From Robiginitalea sp. (lineage in GTDB: Bacteria > Bacteroidota > Bacteroidia > Flavobacteriales > Flavobacteriaceae): a stretch of DNA of 52,543 nt. The stretch lies in assembly GCA_024642005.1 (NCBI GenBank), contig JAHECA010000025.1, positions 1-52,543 of the forward strand. The letters run 5' to 3'. Numbering within the stretch: position 1 is the stretch's first letter; each line of letters begins with the position of its first letter. A program made the translations under genes and the position numbers. Below are positions 1 through 8,465 of the stretch, piece by piece. Below the pieces are notes generated by a model. It ran no database searches. It was not told the DNA's origin and saw nothing but the letters and a program-made list of their open reading frames with translations.

Positions 1-2
1 GC

Positions 3-365
3 GCCCTATGGAACCACAACACCTTCAGCAATATTGAGAAAAGCGAGATCGGTCATGTGAATGCGGTAATCGCGCTGATGGAAACCTACAGCCTGGAATA
101 TGAACTGGCCGAAGCTGGCACCTTCCTGAACCCCGAATTGCAGCACCTCTATGAAACCCTGGTGGCCGACGGGTCTGTTGACCTGGGTTCGGCGCTCCGG
201 GTCGGCGCCCGTATTGAAGATATGGACATTTACGACCTGGAAGCATTCCTTGTCGAGACCTCTAACCCACTGCTTTTGGATGTTTTTGCCAGCCTGCAGT
301 GCGGTTCGCGCAACCACCTGAGGGCTTTCACGGCCTCTTTGGAAGCTTTGGGGGAAAGCTATTAG
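3..365 (+). CDS. DUF2202 ferritin-like protein, C-terminal part (5' end outside window)
   Basis: The reading frame is open from the left edge (frame starting at base 3) to a TAG at 363-365, giving about 120 residues. The segment reads as helical repeats with NIEKSEIGHVNAV near the start and a closing NHLRAFTASLEALG. This matches the second half of the DUF2202 family, a ferritin-like four-helix bundle in which Glu and His residues on paired helices bind a metal pair. The GTG at base 57 is internal, because clear family homology lies upstream of it, so the gene is cut by the window and no start can be given. The physiological role of the family is unclear. No partner gene is visible downstream; a GC-rich hairpin follows at 477. 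Confidence 0.75.
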   Translation, partial: ALWNHNTFSNIEKSEIGHVNAVIALMETYSLEYELAEAGTFLNPELQHLYETLVADGSVDLGSALRVGARIEDMDIYDLEAFLVETSNPLLLDVFASLQCGSRNHLRAFTASLEALGESY

Positions 366-766
366 CCCGAATTCATAAGCCCAGAGGCCTATCAGGATAT
401 TCTCGACGGCAGCCGCGAACGCTGTAACCAATAGTTCGAAAAACTGCTTTGGACCTGCAGTCCTTTGCTGTAAGTTATTCCTGGGGAGAGGGGGCTTTCC
501 CCCCAGGAATTATCCTGAAGTTGGCGACTGCTTCGGGCCCTAACAGTAACTTGTCTGTTCCTGATTGAGGTGCCCGAAAATACGTTGCGGCAAACAAGCG
601 TACCTTATGCCCGGGGGAAAGGGGCGGCAGCCCCGGGGAGCGGACAACCAGTTGCCTCCTGAGTCATACGCCCCCCTCTTATCTTCCCACGTACCGGCAT
701 AGTCAGCAGGGCCTCCTTACCCACTGCCGGCCGAAACCACCCGTAAACAGGGCCTCACCCCTTTGC
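366..766. other. Non-coding stretch between the DUF2202 gene and the RND efflux operon
   Basis: About 400 bases without a supportable gene. The stretch holds the hairpin at 477-510 and a second G/C-rich inverted repeat (cccgggg at 610-616 with ccccggg at 631-637). Short ORFs here have no recognisable product. The promoter of the efflux operon begins at 767. Confidence 0.6.
477..510 (+). terminator. GC-rich hairpin, possible terminator of the DUF2202 gene
   Basis: The arms ATTCCTGGGG (477-486) and CCCCAGGAAT (501-510) are perfectly complementary over 10 bp, and the loop contains further G/C-rich pairing. There is no T tract, so intrinsic termination is only a possibility. It lies 112 nt after the stop codon. 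Confidence 0.4.
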
Positions 767-810
767 GTAACCGATGTTACTGACCCCGGCAACCCCCCTG
801 CCTACTTTTG
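767..810 (+). promoter_or_regulatory. Promoter of RND operon 1 with a Crp/Fnr-like dyad
   Basis: A perfect dyad GTAAC-CGAT-GTTAC occupies 767-780. After exactly 22 nt comes TACTTTTG (803-810), a full match to the Bacteroidota -7 consensus TAnnTTTG. The implied transcription start (about 815) falls after the possible ATG at 774 and before the ATG at 834, which fixes the gene start at 834. The dyad centre lies 29.5 bp upstream of the -7 box, the same geometry as three other promoters in this window. The half-site resembles the TTAAC-N4-GTTAA type of the Crp/Fnr family, so activation by such a regulator is inferred. Confidence 0.65.
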
Positions 811-833
811 CCCTGAATTTAATACCAAACACT

Positions 834-2159
834 ATGATTCGATTCCGCTGCCTCGCCGTCTTGCTACTGGCAGGGGCTCCATTCGGATGGGCACAGGAAG
901 TTTCCCTCGGTCGGGAAGACCTACGAAGCCGGATACTGGAAGCCAATACCGATCTGAAAATCTCAGAGGCCGCCTACCGGCAGGCCCAGGGAGAATACCA
1001 GCAAACCAATGCCATCTTTTTGCCGAACATCACTGCTTCGCATACGGCCATGGTAACCACAAACCCCTTGATGGCCTTCGGTTCCAAGCTGAACCAGGGT
1101 ATTTTAACCCCGGCCGATTTTGACCCGGCCCTGCTCAATAATCCCGATCGCACCGAAAATTTTGCCACCCGGCTCGAAGTGAGCCAGCCACTGTTGAACC
1201 TGGACGGTTTTTACCAGCGTCGGGCCGCGCGCTTTAAAATGCAGGCAGCCGACCTGCAAAGCGAAAGGCGCCGCGATTACCTGAACCTGGAATCTGAGCA
1301 GGCTTTCATGCAACTGCAATTGGCCCACAAAGGGGTACAGGTGCTTGAAAAGGCCCTGGAAGCCGCCCGGGCCAACCAGAAACTGGCCGAGAGCAACTTT
1401 CGCCAGGGCTATCTGCAAAAATCGGATGTGCTGGCCGTAAACGTGCGGGTTACGGAGGTGGAAAACCAACTGCGAACGGCCCGAAGCCAGGTGGCCAATA
1501 CCTCGAATTACCTCTCCTTTTTGATGAACGAAACCCCGGGAGCCACCTACCTGCCCACTGACAGCCTGATGCCCCAGCCGGCCCCTGATACCAACCCCCT
1601 GCGCGTCTCGGAAGAACGGGCCGACATCCAGGCCATGGCCGATGCCGCACTGGCTCGGAAAAATGTACTCTCGGCCGATAAGATGTCTTTCCTGCCCCGG
1701 CTGAACGCCTTTGGCTCATACGAGCTCTACGACGACCAGCTCTTTCAATTCGGCGCCTCGGGCTATACGGTGGGCGCTCAGCTGAGCTGGAATATCCTGG
1801 ACGGCAGCAAGCGCTTCGGGAAGGCCCAAAGCAGCCAGGCCGCCTACGACCAGGCCCTGCTGGAGCAGGAACAATACCTGGCCCAGAGCCGCCTGGAACT
1901 CGAACGCGCCAAACGCTCCTTTGCCGACGCCCGCGGGAAACTGGAAATGACCGCCCTGGCCCGGGAACAATCGCGCGAGGCCCTGCGCATCCGCACCAAC
2001 CGCTTCAGGGAGGGCCTGGAGAAAACATCCGACCTGCTGGTTGCGGAAACCTCCCTGGCGCAGAAAGAACTGGAATACTACCAAACGGTGTTCGAGCACA
2101 ACTACGCCCTGGCCTACCTGGAATTCCTGTCGGTGCAATCCGAAAATCAAACCCCTTAA
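834..2159 (+). CDS. TolC-family outer-membrane efflux channel (RND operon 1)
   Basis: Outer-membrane exit duct of a tripartite efflux pump, 441 aa from ATG 834. The in-frame ATG at 774 is rejected because a perfect -7 box lies between the two starts and because the signal peptide (RFRCLAVLLLAGAPFGWAQ) starts right after the second Met. The body shows the two-fold repeated TolC/OEP pattern: long Ala/Gln/Glu-rich helices (for example around LEKALEAARANQKLAESNFRQG), a strand segment, then a second helical repeat ending LEFLSVQ. It is a Sec-exported protein rather than a lipoprotein. The adaptor gene follows after 27 nt, so one operon. The pump substrate is unknown. Confidence 0.9.
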   Translation: MIRFRCLAVLLLAGAPFGWAQEVSLGREDLRSRILEANTDLKISEAAYRQAQGEYQQTNAIFLPNITASHTAMVTTNPLMAFGSKLNQGILTPADFDPALLNNPDRTENFATRLEVSQPLLNLDGFYQRRAARFKMQAADLQSERRRDYLNLESEQAFMQLQLAHKGVQVLEKALEAARANQKLAESNFRQGYLQKSDVLAVNVRVTEVENQLRTARSQVANTSNYLSFLMNETPGATYLPTDSLMPQPAPDTNPLRVSEERADIQAMADAALARKNVLSADKMSFLPRLNAFGSYELYDDQLFQFGASGYTVGAQLSWNILDGSKRFGKAQSSQAAYDQALLEQEQYLAQSRLELERAKRSFADARGKLEMTALAREQSREALRIRTNRFREGLEKTSDLLVAETSLAQKELEYYQTVFEHNYALAYLEFLSVQSENQTP

Positions 2160-2186
2160 ACCTAAAAAACAGAAAACCGCAATAGC

Positions 2187-3266
2187 ATGAAAGCAATATA
2201 TACCTTCCCACTTGTACTCACAGCCCTCTTTTTGGGCAGCTGCGGGGGCGACTCCAAGGAAACCGCCGGCAGCCAGAACCCGGTGGCCGTAGCAGTTCGC
2301 ATCGCTGGCGGGGCTACTGACGGGTCTTCTTTTAACGCCAGCGGGCGGGTCGAAGCGGCCCAACAGGTCACCCTGGGAACCCGCAGCATGGGTTATGTGC
2401 GCCAGATCCATGTGAAGGTGGGCGAAAAGGTTGCCAAAGGCCAGCTTTTGGTGAGCCTCGACAATGCCGACCTGCAGGCCAAACTGGCCCAGGCAGCCGC
2501 TTCCATCACCGAGGCAGAGGTCGCCTATACCAATGCTGATAAGGACTACGAGCGCTACCAGGCCCTCTTTGCCGACCAGAGCGCCACCCAGAAAGAACTC
2601 GACGATATGACTGCCCGCTATCGCATGGCTCGGGCCCGGCTTGAAGCCGCCCGGCAGATGCGCAACGAGGTGGAGGCCCAGTTCGCCTATGCCCGCATCA
2701 AAGCCCCCTTTGCAGGGGTGGTAACCAACACCTTTGCCGAAGAAGGAGACCTGGCCAGCCCGGGCCAGCCCCTGGTGGCCGTAGAGGCTCCGGGCCGCTT
2801 CGAGGTAAAGGCCCAGATACCTGAAAATGTGATCAGCCAGGTGGCCGAGGGTGACCCGGCCGAGGTATGGGTCAAGACCCTGGGCAAAAAGCTGAAAGGG
2901 TCGGTGAGCGAGCTGAGTACCTCGGCGCGCAATACGGGCGGACAATACCAGGCCACCATAAGCCTTGAAGAAACCGACAAAGAGCTGCGCTCGGGCATGT
3001 ACGCCACGCTGATCTTCCAGCGCAAGGCCGGTTCGGCCCCCGCCGACACCCTGCTCTTACTACCTGCCGAAGCGCTGGTGCAACGGGGGCAACTCAGCGG
3101 GGTATTTACCGTGAGCCAGAGCAATACAGCCCTGCTGCGCTGGCTCCGGATCGGCCGCACGTACGGCGACCAGGTAGAGGTGCTTTCCGGGCTCCGCCCA
3201 GGGGAAACCTACGTATACTCAGCCACTGGCAAACTGTACAACGGGGCGCCGCTCCAAATCCAGTAA
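2187..3266 (+). CDS. RND efflux periplasmic adaptor (MFP) lipoprotein (operon 1)
   Basis: 359 aa membrane-fusion protein that joins the inner-membrane RND pump to the outer-membrane channel. The N-terminus has a lipoprotein signal with lipobox LGSC (Cys near residue 19). The family layout is visible: a beta-barrel/lipoyl half (VRQIHVKVGEKVAKGQLLVSLDNADLQ, about 65-95), an alpha-helical hairpin (about 95-165, Ala/Glu/Arg-rich), the second lipoyl half (ARIKAPFAGVVTNTFAEEGDLASPGQPL, about 168-200), then beta-barrel and membrane-proximal domains. It sits 27 nt after the channel gene and 15 nt before the pump gene, so the three are co-transcribed. Confidence 0.92.
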   Translation: MKAIYTFPLVLTALFLGSCGGDSKETAGSQNPVAVAVRIAGGATDGSSFNASGRVEAAQQVTLGTRSMGYVRQIHVKVGEKVAKGQLLVSLDNADLQAKLAQAAASITEAEVAYTNADKDYERYQALFADQSATQKELDDMTARYRMARARLEAARQMRNEVEAQFAYARIKAPFAGVVTNTFAEEGDLASPGQPLVAVEAPGRFEVKAQIPENVISQVAEGDPAEVWVKTLGKKLKGSVSELSTSARNTGGQYQATISLEETDKELRSGMYATLIFQRKAGSAPADTLLLLPAEALVQRGQLSGVFTVSQSNTALLRWLRIGRTYGDQVEVLSGLRPGETYVYSATGKLYNGAPLQIQ

Positions 3267-3281
3267 ACTAAATACAAACCG

Positions 3282-6200
3282 ATGAAAGAAGGATTAGCCG
3301 GTAAAATAGCCAAGGGGTTTATCGACTCCAAGCTCACCGTCTTGCTGATGATCGTATTTATGGTTATCGGCGTATACAGCTCGTTTTTGATCCCACGGGA
3401 GGAAGAGCCCCAGATTGATGTGCCCATGGCCGACATTTTCGTGGGTTACCCGGGGGCCAGCCCCACCGAGGTGGAATCGCGCGTGGTCAAACCCCTGGAG
3501 AAGCTCATCTCCAACATCCCCGGGGTCGAATATGTGTATTCCACATCGATGGACGAACAGGCGATGGTTATTGTCCAGTTCTACGTGGGACAAGACATCG
3601 AGCGCTCGTTTGTGAAGCTCTACAACGAGATCAACAAACATATGGACCGCATGCCCCAGGGGGTTACCTTCCCCCTGGTGAAAACCCGGGCCATCGACGA
3701 CGTGCCCATGCTGGGCATTACCCTCTGGAGCGACGCATACGACGATTACCAGCTCAGGCAGCTCTCCGAGCAGCTCACCGACGAGATCGAAAAGGTGGGC
3801 GACGTGTCCATTACCAAAAAGATCGGGGGCCGCGAGCGCCAGCTGCGGGTAGTCCTCGACAAAGACAAAATGGCGGCGAGCGGGCTCGACTTATTGTCGG
3901 TGGCCCAGCGCATCCAGGCCAGCAATGCCCAGCTGGGCTCGGGCAGCTTCGACCAGGCCGATACCGAATACCTGGTAAAAACCGGCAGCTTCCTCAAATC
4001 GGCTGAAGATGTGGAAAACCTGGTGGTCGGGGCTCAGGACGGGCTGCCAATCTACCTCCGGCAGATCGCCCAGGTGCTCGATGGGCCCGAACAGCCCAAT
4101 GAGTACGTATCGCTCGGGTTCGGCGGGGCCAGCGCCCAGACCCAGTTGTACCCGGCTGAATACCCGGCGGTAACCATCTCAGTGGCCAAGCGCAAAGGCG
4201 CCGACGCCATGAAGATTTCCGACCTGATCCTGGCCAAGGTGGAACACCTGAAAAAAGACCTCATCCCCGATGAGGTGCATGTGGAAGTTACCCGGAACTA
4301 CGGGGAAACGGCCTCACAGAAAGTATCCGAATTGCTCATGCACCTGATCGGCGCGATATTGGCGGTTACCCTGGTGGTGATGCTGGCCATGGGCTGGAGG
4401 GGCGGCCTGGTGGTATTCCTCTCGGTGCCCGTCACCTTCGCCCTGACCCTGCTCAGCTACTACATGCTCGACTACACCCTGAACCGGATAACCCTGTTCG
4501 CCCTGGTGTTTGTGACGGGGATTGTGGTAGACGACTCCATCATTATTGCCGAGAACATGCACCGCCACTTCAAGATGAAGCGGCTGCCCTTTAAACAAGC
4601 GGCCCTGTACGCCATAAACGAGGTGGGGAACCCCACCATCCTGGCCACCTTTACGGTAATCGCCTCGGTGCTGCCCATGGCCTTCGTCTCGGGGCTCATG
4701 GGGCCCTATATGTCGCCCATGCCCATTGGGGCGTCCATCGCCATGATGCTTTCCCTGTTTGTGGCCCTGACCATTACCCCTTACCTGGGGTACCTCTTCC
4801 TGCGCGAAAAGGAGAAAAAGGGCAAACCGGCCAAGGTGCACCCTGCCGTGGAAGATACCTTTATCTACCGCTGGTACGACCGCCTGGAACGGCCCCTGCT
4901 CGAGAACCGCAAGAAGCGCTACATCTTTTTGGGCATCAACCTATTCCTGTTGGTCGGTTCGGTAATGCTGTTCTTTACCAAGTCGGTGCTGGTTAAAATG
5001 CTGCCCTTCGACAACAAGAACGAATTCCAGGTGGTTATCGACATGCCCGAGGGCACCACCCTGGAACGCACCTCGGCCGTGTCGCGCGAAATCGGGCAGT
5101 ACCTGCGTACCCAGCCCGAGGTGGTGAATTACCAGGCCTATGTGGGTACCTCTGCCCCCATCACCTTCAACGGCCTGGTACGCCACTACGACCTGAGGGG
5201 CGGCAGCAACATGGCCGACATACAGGTGAACCTCACCGACAAGCACAACCGCTCCGAGCAGAGCCACGACCTGGCCAAGGCCATGCGGCCGGGCATCCAG
5301 AAAATCGCTGCCGTCTACGGGGCCAACGTGAAGCTGGTAGAAGTGCCCCCTGGCCCGCCCGTGCTATCGACCATCGTGGCTGAGATTTACGGCCCCGACT
5401 ACGATGGGCAGATTGCCCTGGCCGACCAGGTTTCGGGCCTGCTCCGTTCGACCACCGACGTGGTCGACGTAGACTGGATGGTCGAAGCCGACCAGACCGA
5501 GTACAATTTTGTGGTCGACAAGGAAAAGGCCATGCGCTTCGGCCTGGCGCCCCGGCAACTGGTCCAGACCATGAACATGGCCCTCTCGGAGCACCCGGTT
5601 ACCGCCCTCTATGACGAAAACGCCTCGGAGCAGGTGGGGCTGGTGCTGGGCCTTTCCGAGGCCGAAAAGTCATCGGTTTCCGACCTGGCCCAAATACACG
5701 TCCGCTCCGAGCAGGGGCAGATGCTCCCCATAGGCGATTTCGTGTCGGTAGAACCGGTTACACGGGCCAAGAGCATCTACCGCAAGAACCAGAAACGGGT
5801 GGTTTATGTGATGGCCGACATGGCCGGGGAGCTGGAAAGCCCGGTCTACGCCATCCTGGGCATGGAAGACCGCCTGAAAGGCCTGGCGTTGCCCACCGGG
5901 TATAAGCTGGAAGAACAATACATGCACCAACCCGATTACGAAGACGACTACACCGTTAAATGGGATGGGGAATGGCAGGTTACCCTGGAGGTATTCCGCG
6001 ACCTGGGCCTCGCCTTTGCGGGGGTTATCGTAATCATCTATATGCTTATCGTGGGCTGGTTCCAGAATTTCAAAGCCCCTGTGGTGATGATGGTGGCCAT
6101 TCCGCTGTCGCTGGTGGGCATCGTGCTGGGCCACTGGATGCTGGGCGCCTTCTTTACGGCCACTTCCTTCATCGGGATGATTGCCCTGGCGGGGATCATG

Positions 6201-6482
6201 GTGCGGAACTCCGTGCTGCTGATCGACTTCATCAACCTGCGAATGGACGAAGGCATCCCGCTGAAACAAGCCGTAATCGAGGCCGGTGCCGTGCGTACCA
6301 CGCCCATCCTGCTCACGGCAGGCACCGTGGTAATCGGGGCCTTCGTGATTTTGTTCGACCCCATTTTCCAGGGGCTGGCCATCTCCCTGATGGGAGGGAC
6401 CATTGCCTCCACCATCCTCACCCTCTTGGTGGTTCCCCTGGTGTATTACAGTATCGAAAAGAAAAAACACCGCAATGAATAA
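3282..6482 (+). CDS. RND efflux transporter, AcrB/AcrD/AcrF superfamily (operon 1)
   Basis: 1066 aa inner-membrane proton-driven efflux pump of normal family length. A first membrane helix (about 15-35) is followed by a large periplasmic porter loop, a helix bundle around 345-520, a second large loop and a final helix bundle (about 860-1055). The proton-relay pair in helix 4 is intact as D417-D418 in the motif GIVVDDSII. The helix-10 position normally occupied by Lys in AcrB reads VRNSVLLIDF here, as in non-drug branches of the superfamily, so the substrate class stays open. The next gene starts inside its stop (ATGAATAA overlap), pointing to translational coupling. Confidence 0.93.
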   Translation: MKEGLAGKIAKGFIDSKLTVLLMIVFMVIGVYSSFLIPREEEPQIDVPMADIFVGYPGASPTEVESRVVKPLEKLISNIPGVEYVYSTSMDEQAMVIVQFYVGQDIERSFVKLYNEINKHMDRMPQGVTFPLVKTRAIDDVPMLGITLWSDAYDDYQLRQLSEQLTDEIEKVGDVSITKKIGGRERQLRVVLDKDKMAASGLDLLSVAQRIQASNAQLGSGSFDQADTEYLVKTGSFLKSAEDVENLVVGAQDGLPIYLRQIAQVLDGPEQPNEYVSLGFGGASAQTQLYPAEYPAVTISVAKRKGADAMKISDLILAKVEHLKKDLIPDEVHVEVTRNYGETASQKVSELLMHLIGAILAVTLVVMLAMGWRGGLVVFLSVPVTFALTLLSYYMLDYTLNRITLFALVFVTGIVVDDSIIIAENMHRHFKMKRLPFKQAALYAINEVGNPTILATFTVIASVLPMAFVSGLMGPYMSPMPIGASIAMMLSLFVALTITPYLGYLFLREKEKKGKPAKVHPAVEDTFIYRWYDRLERPLLENRKKRYIFLGINLFLLVGSVMLFFTKSVLVKMLPFDNKNEFQVVIDMPEGTTLERTSAVSREIGQYLRTQPEVVNYQAYVGTSAPITFNGLVRHYDLRGGSNMADIQVNLTDKHNRSEQSHDLAKAMRPGIQKIAAVYGANVKLVEVPPGPPVLSTIVAEIYGPDYDGQIALADQVSGLLRSTTDVVDVDWMVEADQTEYNFVVDKEKAMRFGLAPRQLVQTMNMALSEHPVTALYDENASEQVGLVLGLSEAEKSSVSDLAQIHVRSEQGQMLPIGDFVSVEPVTRAKSIYRKNQKRVVYVMADMAGELESPVYAILGMEDRLKGLALPTGYKLEEQYMHQPDYEDDYTVKWDGEWQVTLEVFRDLGLAFAGVIVIIYMLIVGWFQNFKAPVVMMVAIPLSLVGIVLGHWMLGAFFTATSFIGMIALAGIMVRNSVLLIDFINLRMDEGIPLKQAVIEAGAVRTTPILLTAGTVVIGAFVILFDPIFQGLAISLMGGTIASTILTLLVVPLVYYSIEKKKHRNE

Positions 6483-6792
6483 ATTCACCAAACTCATAAT
6501 CGTAACGGCTGTGGAACAGTTCCGCAGCGAGGTTCTGCGCCTGTTCAACAAAGCCGGGATCGAGAGCTTCAGCGGCTCGGAGATCGACGGCTACAAAACC
6601 GCGCCCCCGGTGCTGATGACCTCCAGCTGGTTTCCCAGCGAAAAAGGCGGGAACGAATCGCACCTGTATTTTTCCTTTACCGACCAGGCCCACATAGACG
6701 TGCTGTTCGAGCTCATCGGAGCCTTTAACCAGACCCTGGAGACCGACAACCCCGTGAAAGCCATCGTGGTACCCATAGAACGGTCCATCTAA
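6475..6792 (+). CDS. Small PII-like (ferredoxin-like fold) protein coupled to the RND pump
   Basis: 105 aa starting MNKFTKLIIVTAVEQ. The start at 6475 overlaps the pump stop by 8 nt (ATGAATAA), so translation is coupled. Predicted strands and helices alternate as in PII/CutA-like proteins: a first strand LIIVTAV, the helix FRSEVLRLFNKAG, then a strand and a turn rich in charged residues, a helix containing HIDVLFELIGAFNQ and a closing strand VKAIVVPIE. PII-like proteins of the DUF3240 type are known beside heavy-metal RND pumps. By analogy this one may sense a ligand and act on the pump, but neither ligand nor function can be read from the sequence. The call rests on fold pattern and context. 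Confidence 0.6.
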   Translation: MNKFTKLIIVTAVEQFRSEVLRLFNKAGIESFSGSEIDGYKTAPPVLMTSSWFPSEKGGNESHLYFSFTDQAHIDVLFELIGAFNQTLETDNPVKAIVVPIERSI

Positions 6793-6818
6793 GGCCCCCA
6801 ACCGGATGGCCGCTTTCG

Positions 6819-6845
6819 AAAACCGGGACTTGACGTCCCGGTTTT
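6819..6845 (+). terminator. Intrinsic terminator of RND operon 1
   Basis: Perfect 11-bp stem AAAACCGGGAC (6819-6829) / GTCCCGGTTTT (6835-6845) with a 5-nt loop, continuing into a T run on the + strand. It separates the efflux operon from the porin gene. Confidence 0.85.
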
Positions 6846-6881
6846 TTACTATTGGGATACATCAAATTCATTTCTGCACAC

Positions 6882-6925
6882 CTGATAATTATCAGAAGTT
6901 GGGCATCGAATAATCCCCAATTTTG
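6882..6925 (+). promoter_or_regulatory. Porin promoter with an FNR-like palindrome
   Basis: CTGATAATTATCAG (6882-6895) is a perfect 14-bp palindrome with the core TGAT-N4-ATCA. Exactly 22 nt later lies CAATTTTG (6918-6925), a 7/8 match to the -7 consensus. The same core and spacing occur at 42324 and 43395 in front of nos-locus genes. Activation by an FNR/DNR-type regulator is inferred. Confidence 0.65.
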
Positions 6926-6947
6926 TTCGTGTAATTAAATCGGGGCC

Positions 6948-8381
6948 ATGCAGAACCTCAGCATACCGGGCCGGTTACTACTCCTGGGAATCTTCCTCCT
7001 GGGCCCGCGCCCATCCCTACAGGGGCAACACCACGACGCAGATTCCATACTAAAACAGAGCATCCTGGAAAGCGAGCGCGAAGGATCGCACGGCACAATT
7101 GCGCGTGCCAAGGACTTTTTCGCCTACGGGACCATTACGGGGCATTTGCGGAACTATTTCATGAGCACCTTCAACAGGGGCGACCTGACCGATTACTACG
7201 CCAATGCCATAGGGGGAACCATGGGGTTCCGTTCGCCCGACTTTTACGGATTTGAATTCGGCACTGCCGGGATTTTCACCTACAAGGCGTTTTCATCTGA
7301 CCTGAACAAGGTTGACCCGGCCACTGGTGAAGTAGCCTTTTGGGAGCACGAACTGTTCGACGTAATCGACACCGACAATTTTAACGACCTCGACCGCCTG
7401 GAGTCGCTTTACCTCCGCTACAGTTTCAGCAAGGGGTATATCACCTACGGCAAGATGGAGATTGAAGACACTCCCCTTATGAACCGGTCAGACCAGCGGA
7501 TGAACGCCTTTTCCTTCAAGGGGATTTGGTTGCATTACGCCCTGGACGAAAACAACCGCTTCCACTTTACCTGGATCGACCGGATCTCGCCCCGGGGCGT
7601 GGTAGAATGGGTCGATTTCCATGAGGGCATAGGCCTGAGCGACCAGGGTTTCCAGCCCGATGGAACCGAAGCCGACTATTTTGAGCATGTCGATTCAGAC
7701 GGGCTGGCCATGCTCGGATACCTGGGCCAGCGCCACAACTTCAGCCTGCAATTTTACCAGTGGTACCTCGACAACCTTTCCTACACTTCATGGCTGGGCC
7801 TGGAATACCGCAAAGCCAACTGGAGCCTGGGTTTGCAGGGAGTGCTCCAGTTCCCGGACGCCCACCAGAGAGACCTGGAATACGACCAGCGCTACATTCA
7901 GCCGGGGGAGCATGGGCAGGTGCTCAGCGGGCAGGTGAAGTACGATGCCGCCGACTGGCACCTCAGGGCCGCTTTTACGGAGGTGTTCAAAGGGGGGCGC
8001 TTCCTGTTCCCCCGTGAACTGGGCCGCGACAATTTCTATACCTCCCTCCCCCGTTCCCGCCTGGAGGGGTTCGGCGACACGCACGTGTTAACCCTGGGGG
8101 GGGAATATGTCCTTACCCGCGACGGCCTTACGGCCGGGCTCGACTACACCCGCCTCTGGGGCCCGCAGACCGGTACCTTTACCTACAACAAATACGACCT
8201 GGATGCCTACTGGCAGGTGAATGCGCGTCTGCACTACGCCTTTGGCCACTTTTTCGACGGCCTGAGCATCGACATGCTGTACGTGTATAAGCAAAACAGG
8301 AACGACACCTCGCCCGGGGCAATTTTCAACCGCAGCAACTACCACCAGTTTAACCTGGTAACCACCTTTGTCTTCAATTAG
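6948..8381 (+). CDS. OprD-like outer-membrane porin
   Basis: 477 aa with an N-terminal signal peptide (hydrophobic stretch LLLLGIFLLG, then cleavage near LQGQ). After a short linker it shows NYFMSTFNRGDLTDYYANA and later alternating amphipathic strands with many aromatic ends, finishing NLVTTFVFN, as expected of an outer-membrane barrel whose last residue is aromatic or near so. The N-terminal pattern is that of OprD-family porins, which admit small solutes. It has its own promoter after a terminator, so it is not part of the efflux operon. The promoter shares an FNR-like site with the nos locus, suggesting a role under low oxygen. The solute is unknown. Confidence 0.75.
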   Translation: MQNLSIPGRLLLLGIFLLGPRPSLQGQHHDADSILKQSILESEREGSHGTIARAKDFFAYGTITGHLRNYFMSTFNRGDLTDYYANAIGGTMGFRSPDFYGFEFGTAGIFTYKAFSSDLNKVDPATGEVAFWEHELFDVIDTDNFNDLDRLESLYLRYSFSKGYITYGKMEIEDTPLMNRSDQRMNAFSFKGIWLHYALDENNRFHFTWIDRISPRGVVEWVDFHEGIGLSDQGFQPDGTEADYFEHVDSDGLAMLGYLGQRHNFSLQFYQWYLDNLSYTSWLGLEYRKANWSLGLQGVLQFPDAHQRDLEYDQRYIQPGEHGQVLSGQVKYDAADWHLRAAFTEVFKGGRFLFPRELGRDNFYTSLPRSRLEGFGDTHVLTLGGEYVLTRDGLTAGLDYTRLWGPQTGTFTYNKYDLDAYWQVNARLHYAFGHFFDGLSIDMLYVYKQNRNDTSPGAIFNRSNYHQFNLVTTFVFN

Positions 8382-8393
8382 CCGGGGCAATAA

Positions 8394-8423
8394 AAAAGCC
8401 GGGGCGAAACCGTCCCGGCTTTT
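8394..8423. terminator. Bidirectional terminator between the porin and RND operon 2
   Basis: Perfect 10-bp stem AAAAGCCGGG (8394-8403) / CCCGGCTTTT (8414-8423), with A residues before and T residues after. It serves the converging transcripts of the porin (+) and the OprM-type gene (-). Confidence 0.85.
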
Positions 8424-8465
8424 CTCTGGGGAATCTGCTCGACCGGCACGGCAGCCGAACCCATC

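Noticed and set aside
774-833. Upstream ATG that would extend the TolC-like protein by 20 residues
   Set aside because: A perfect -7 box (803-810) lies between this ATG and the one at 834, and the signal peptide begins at the latter.
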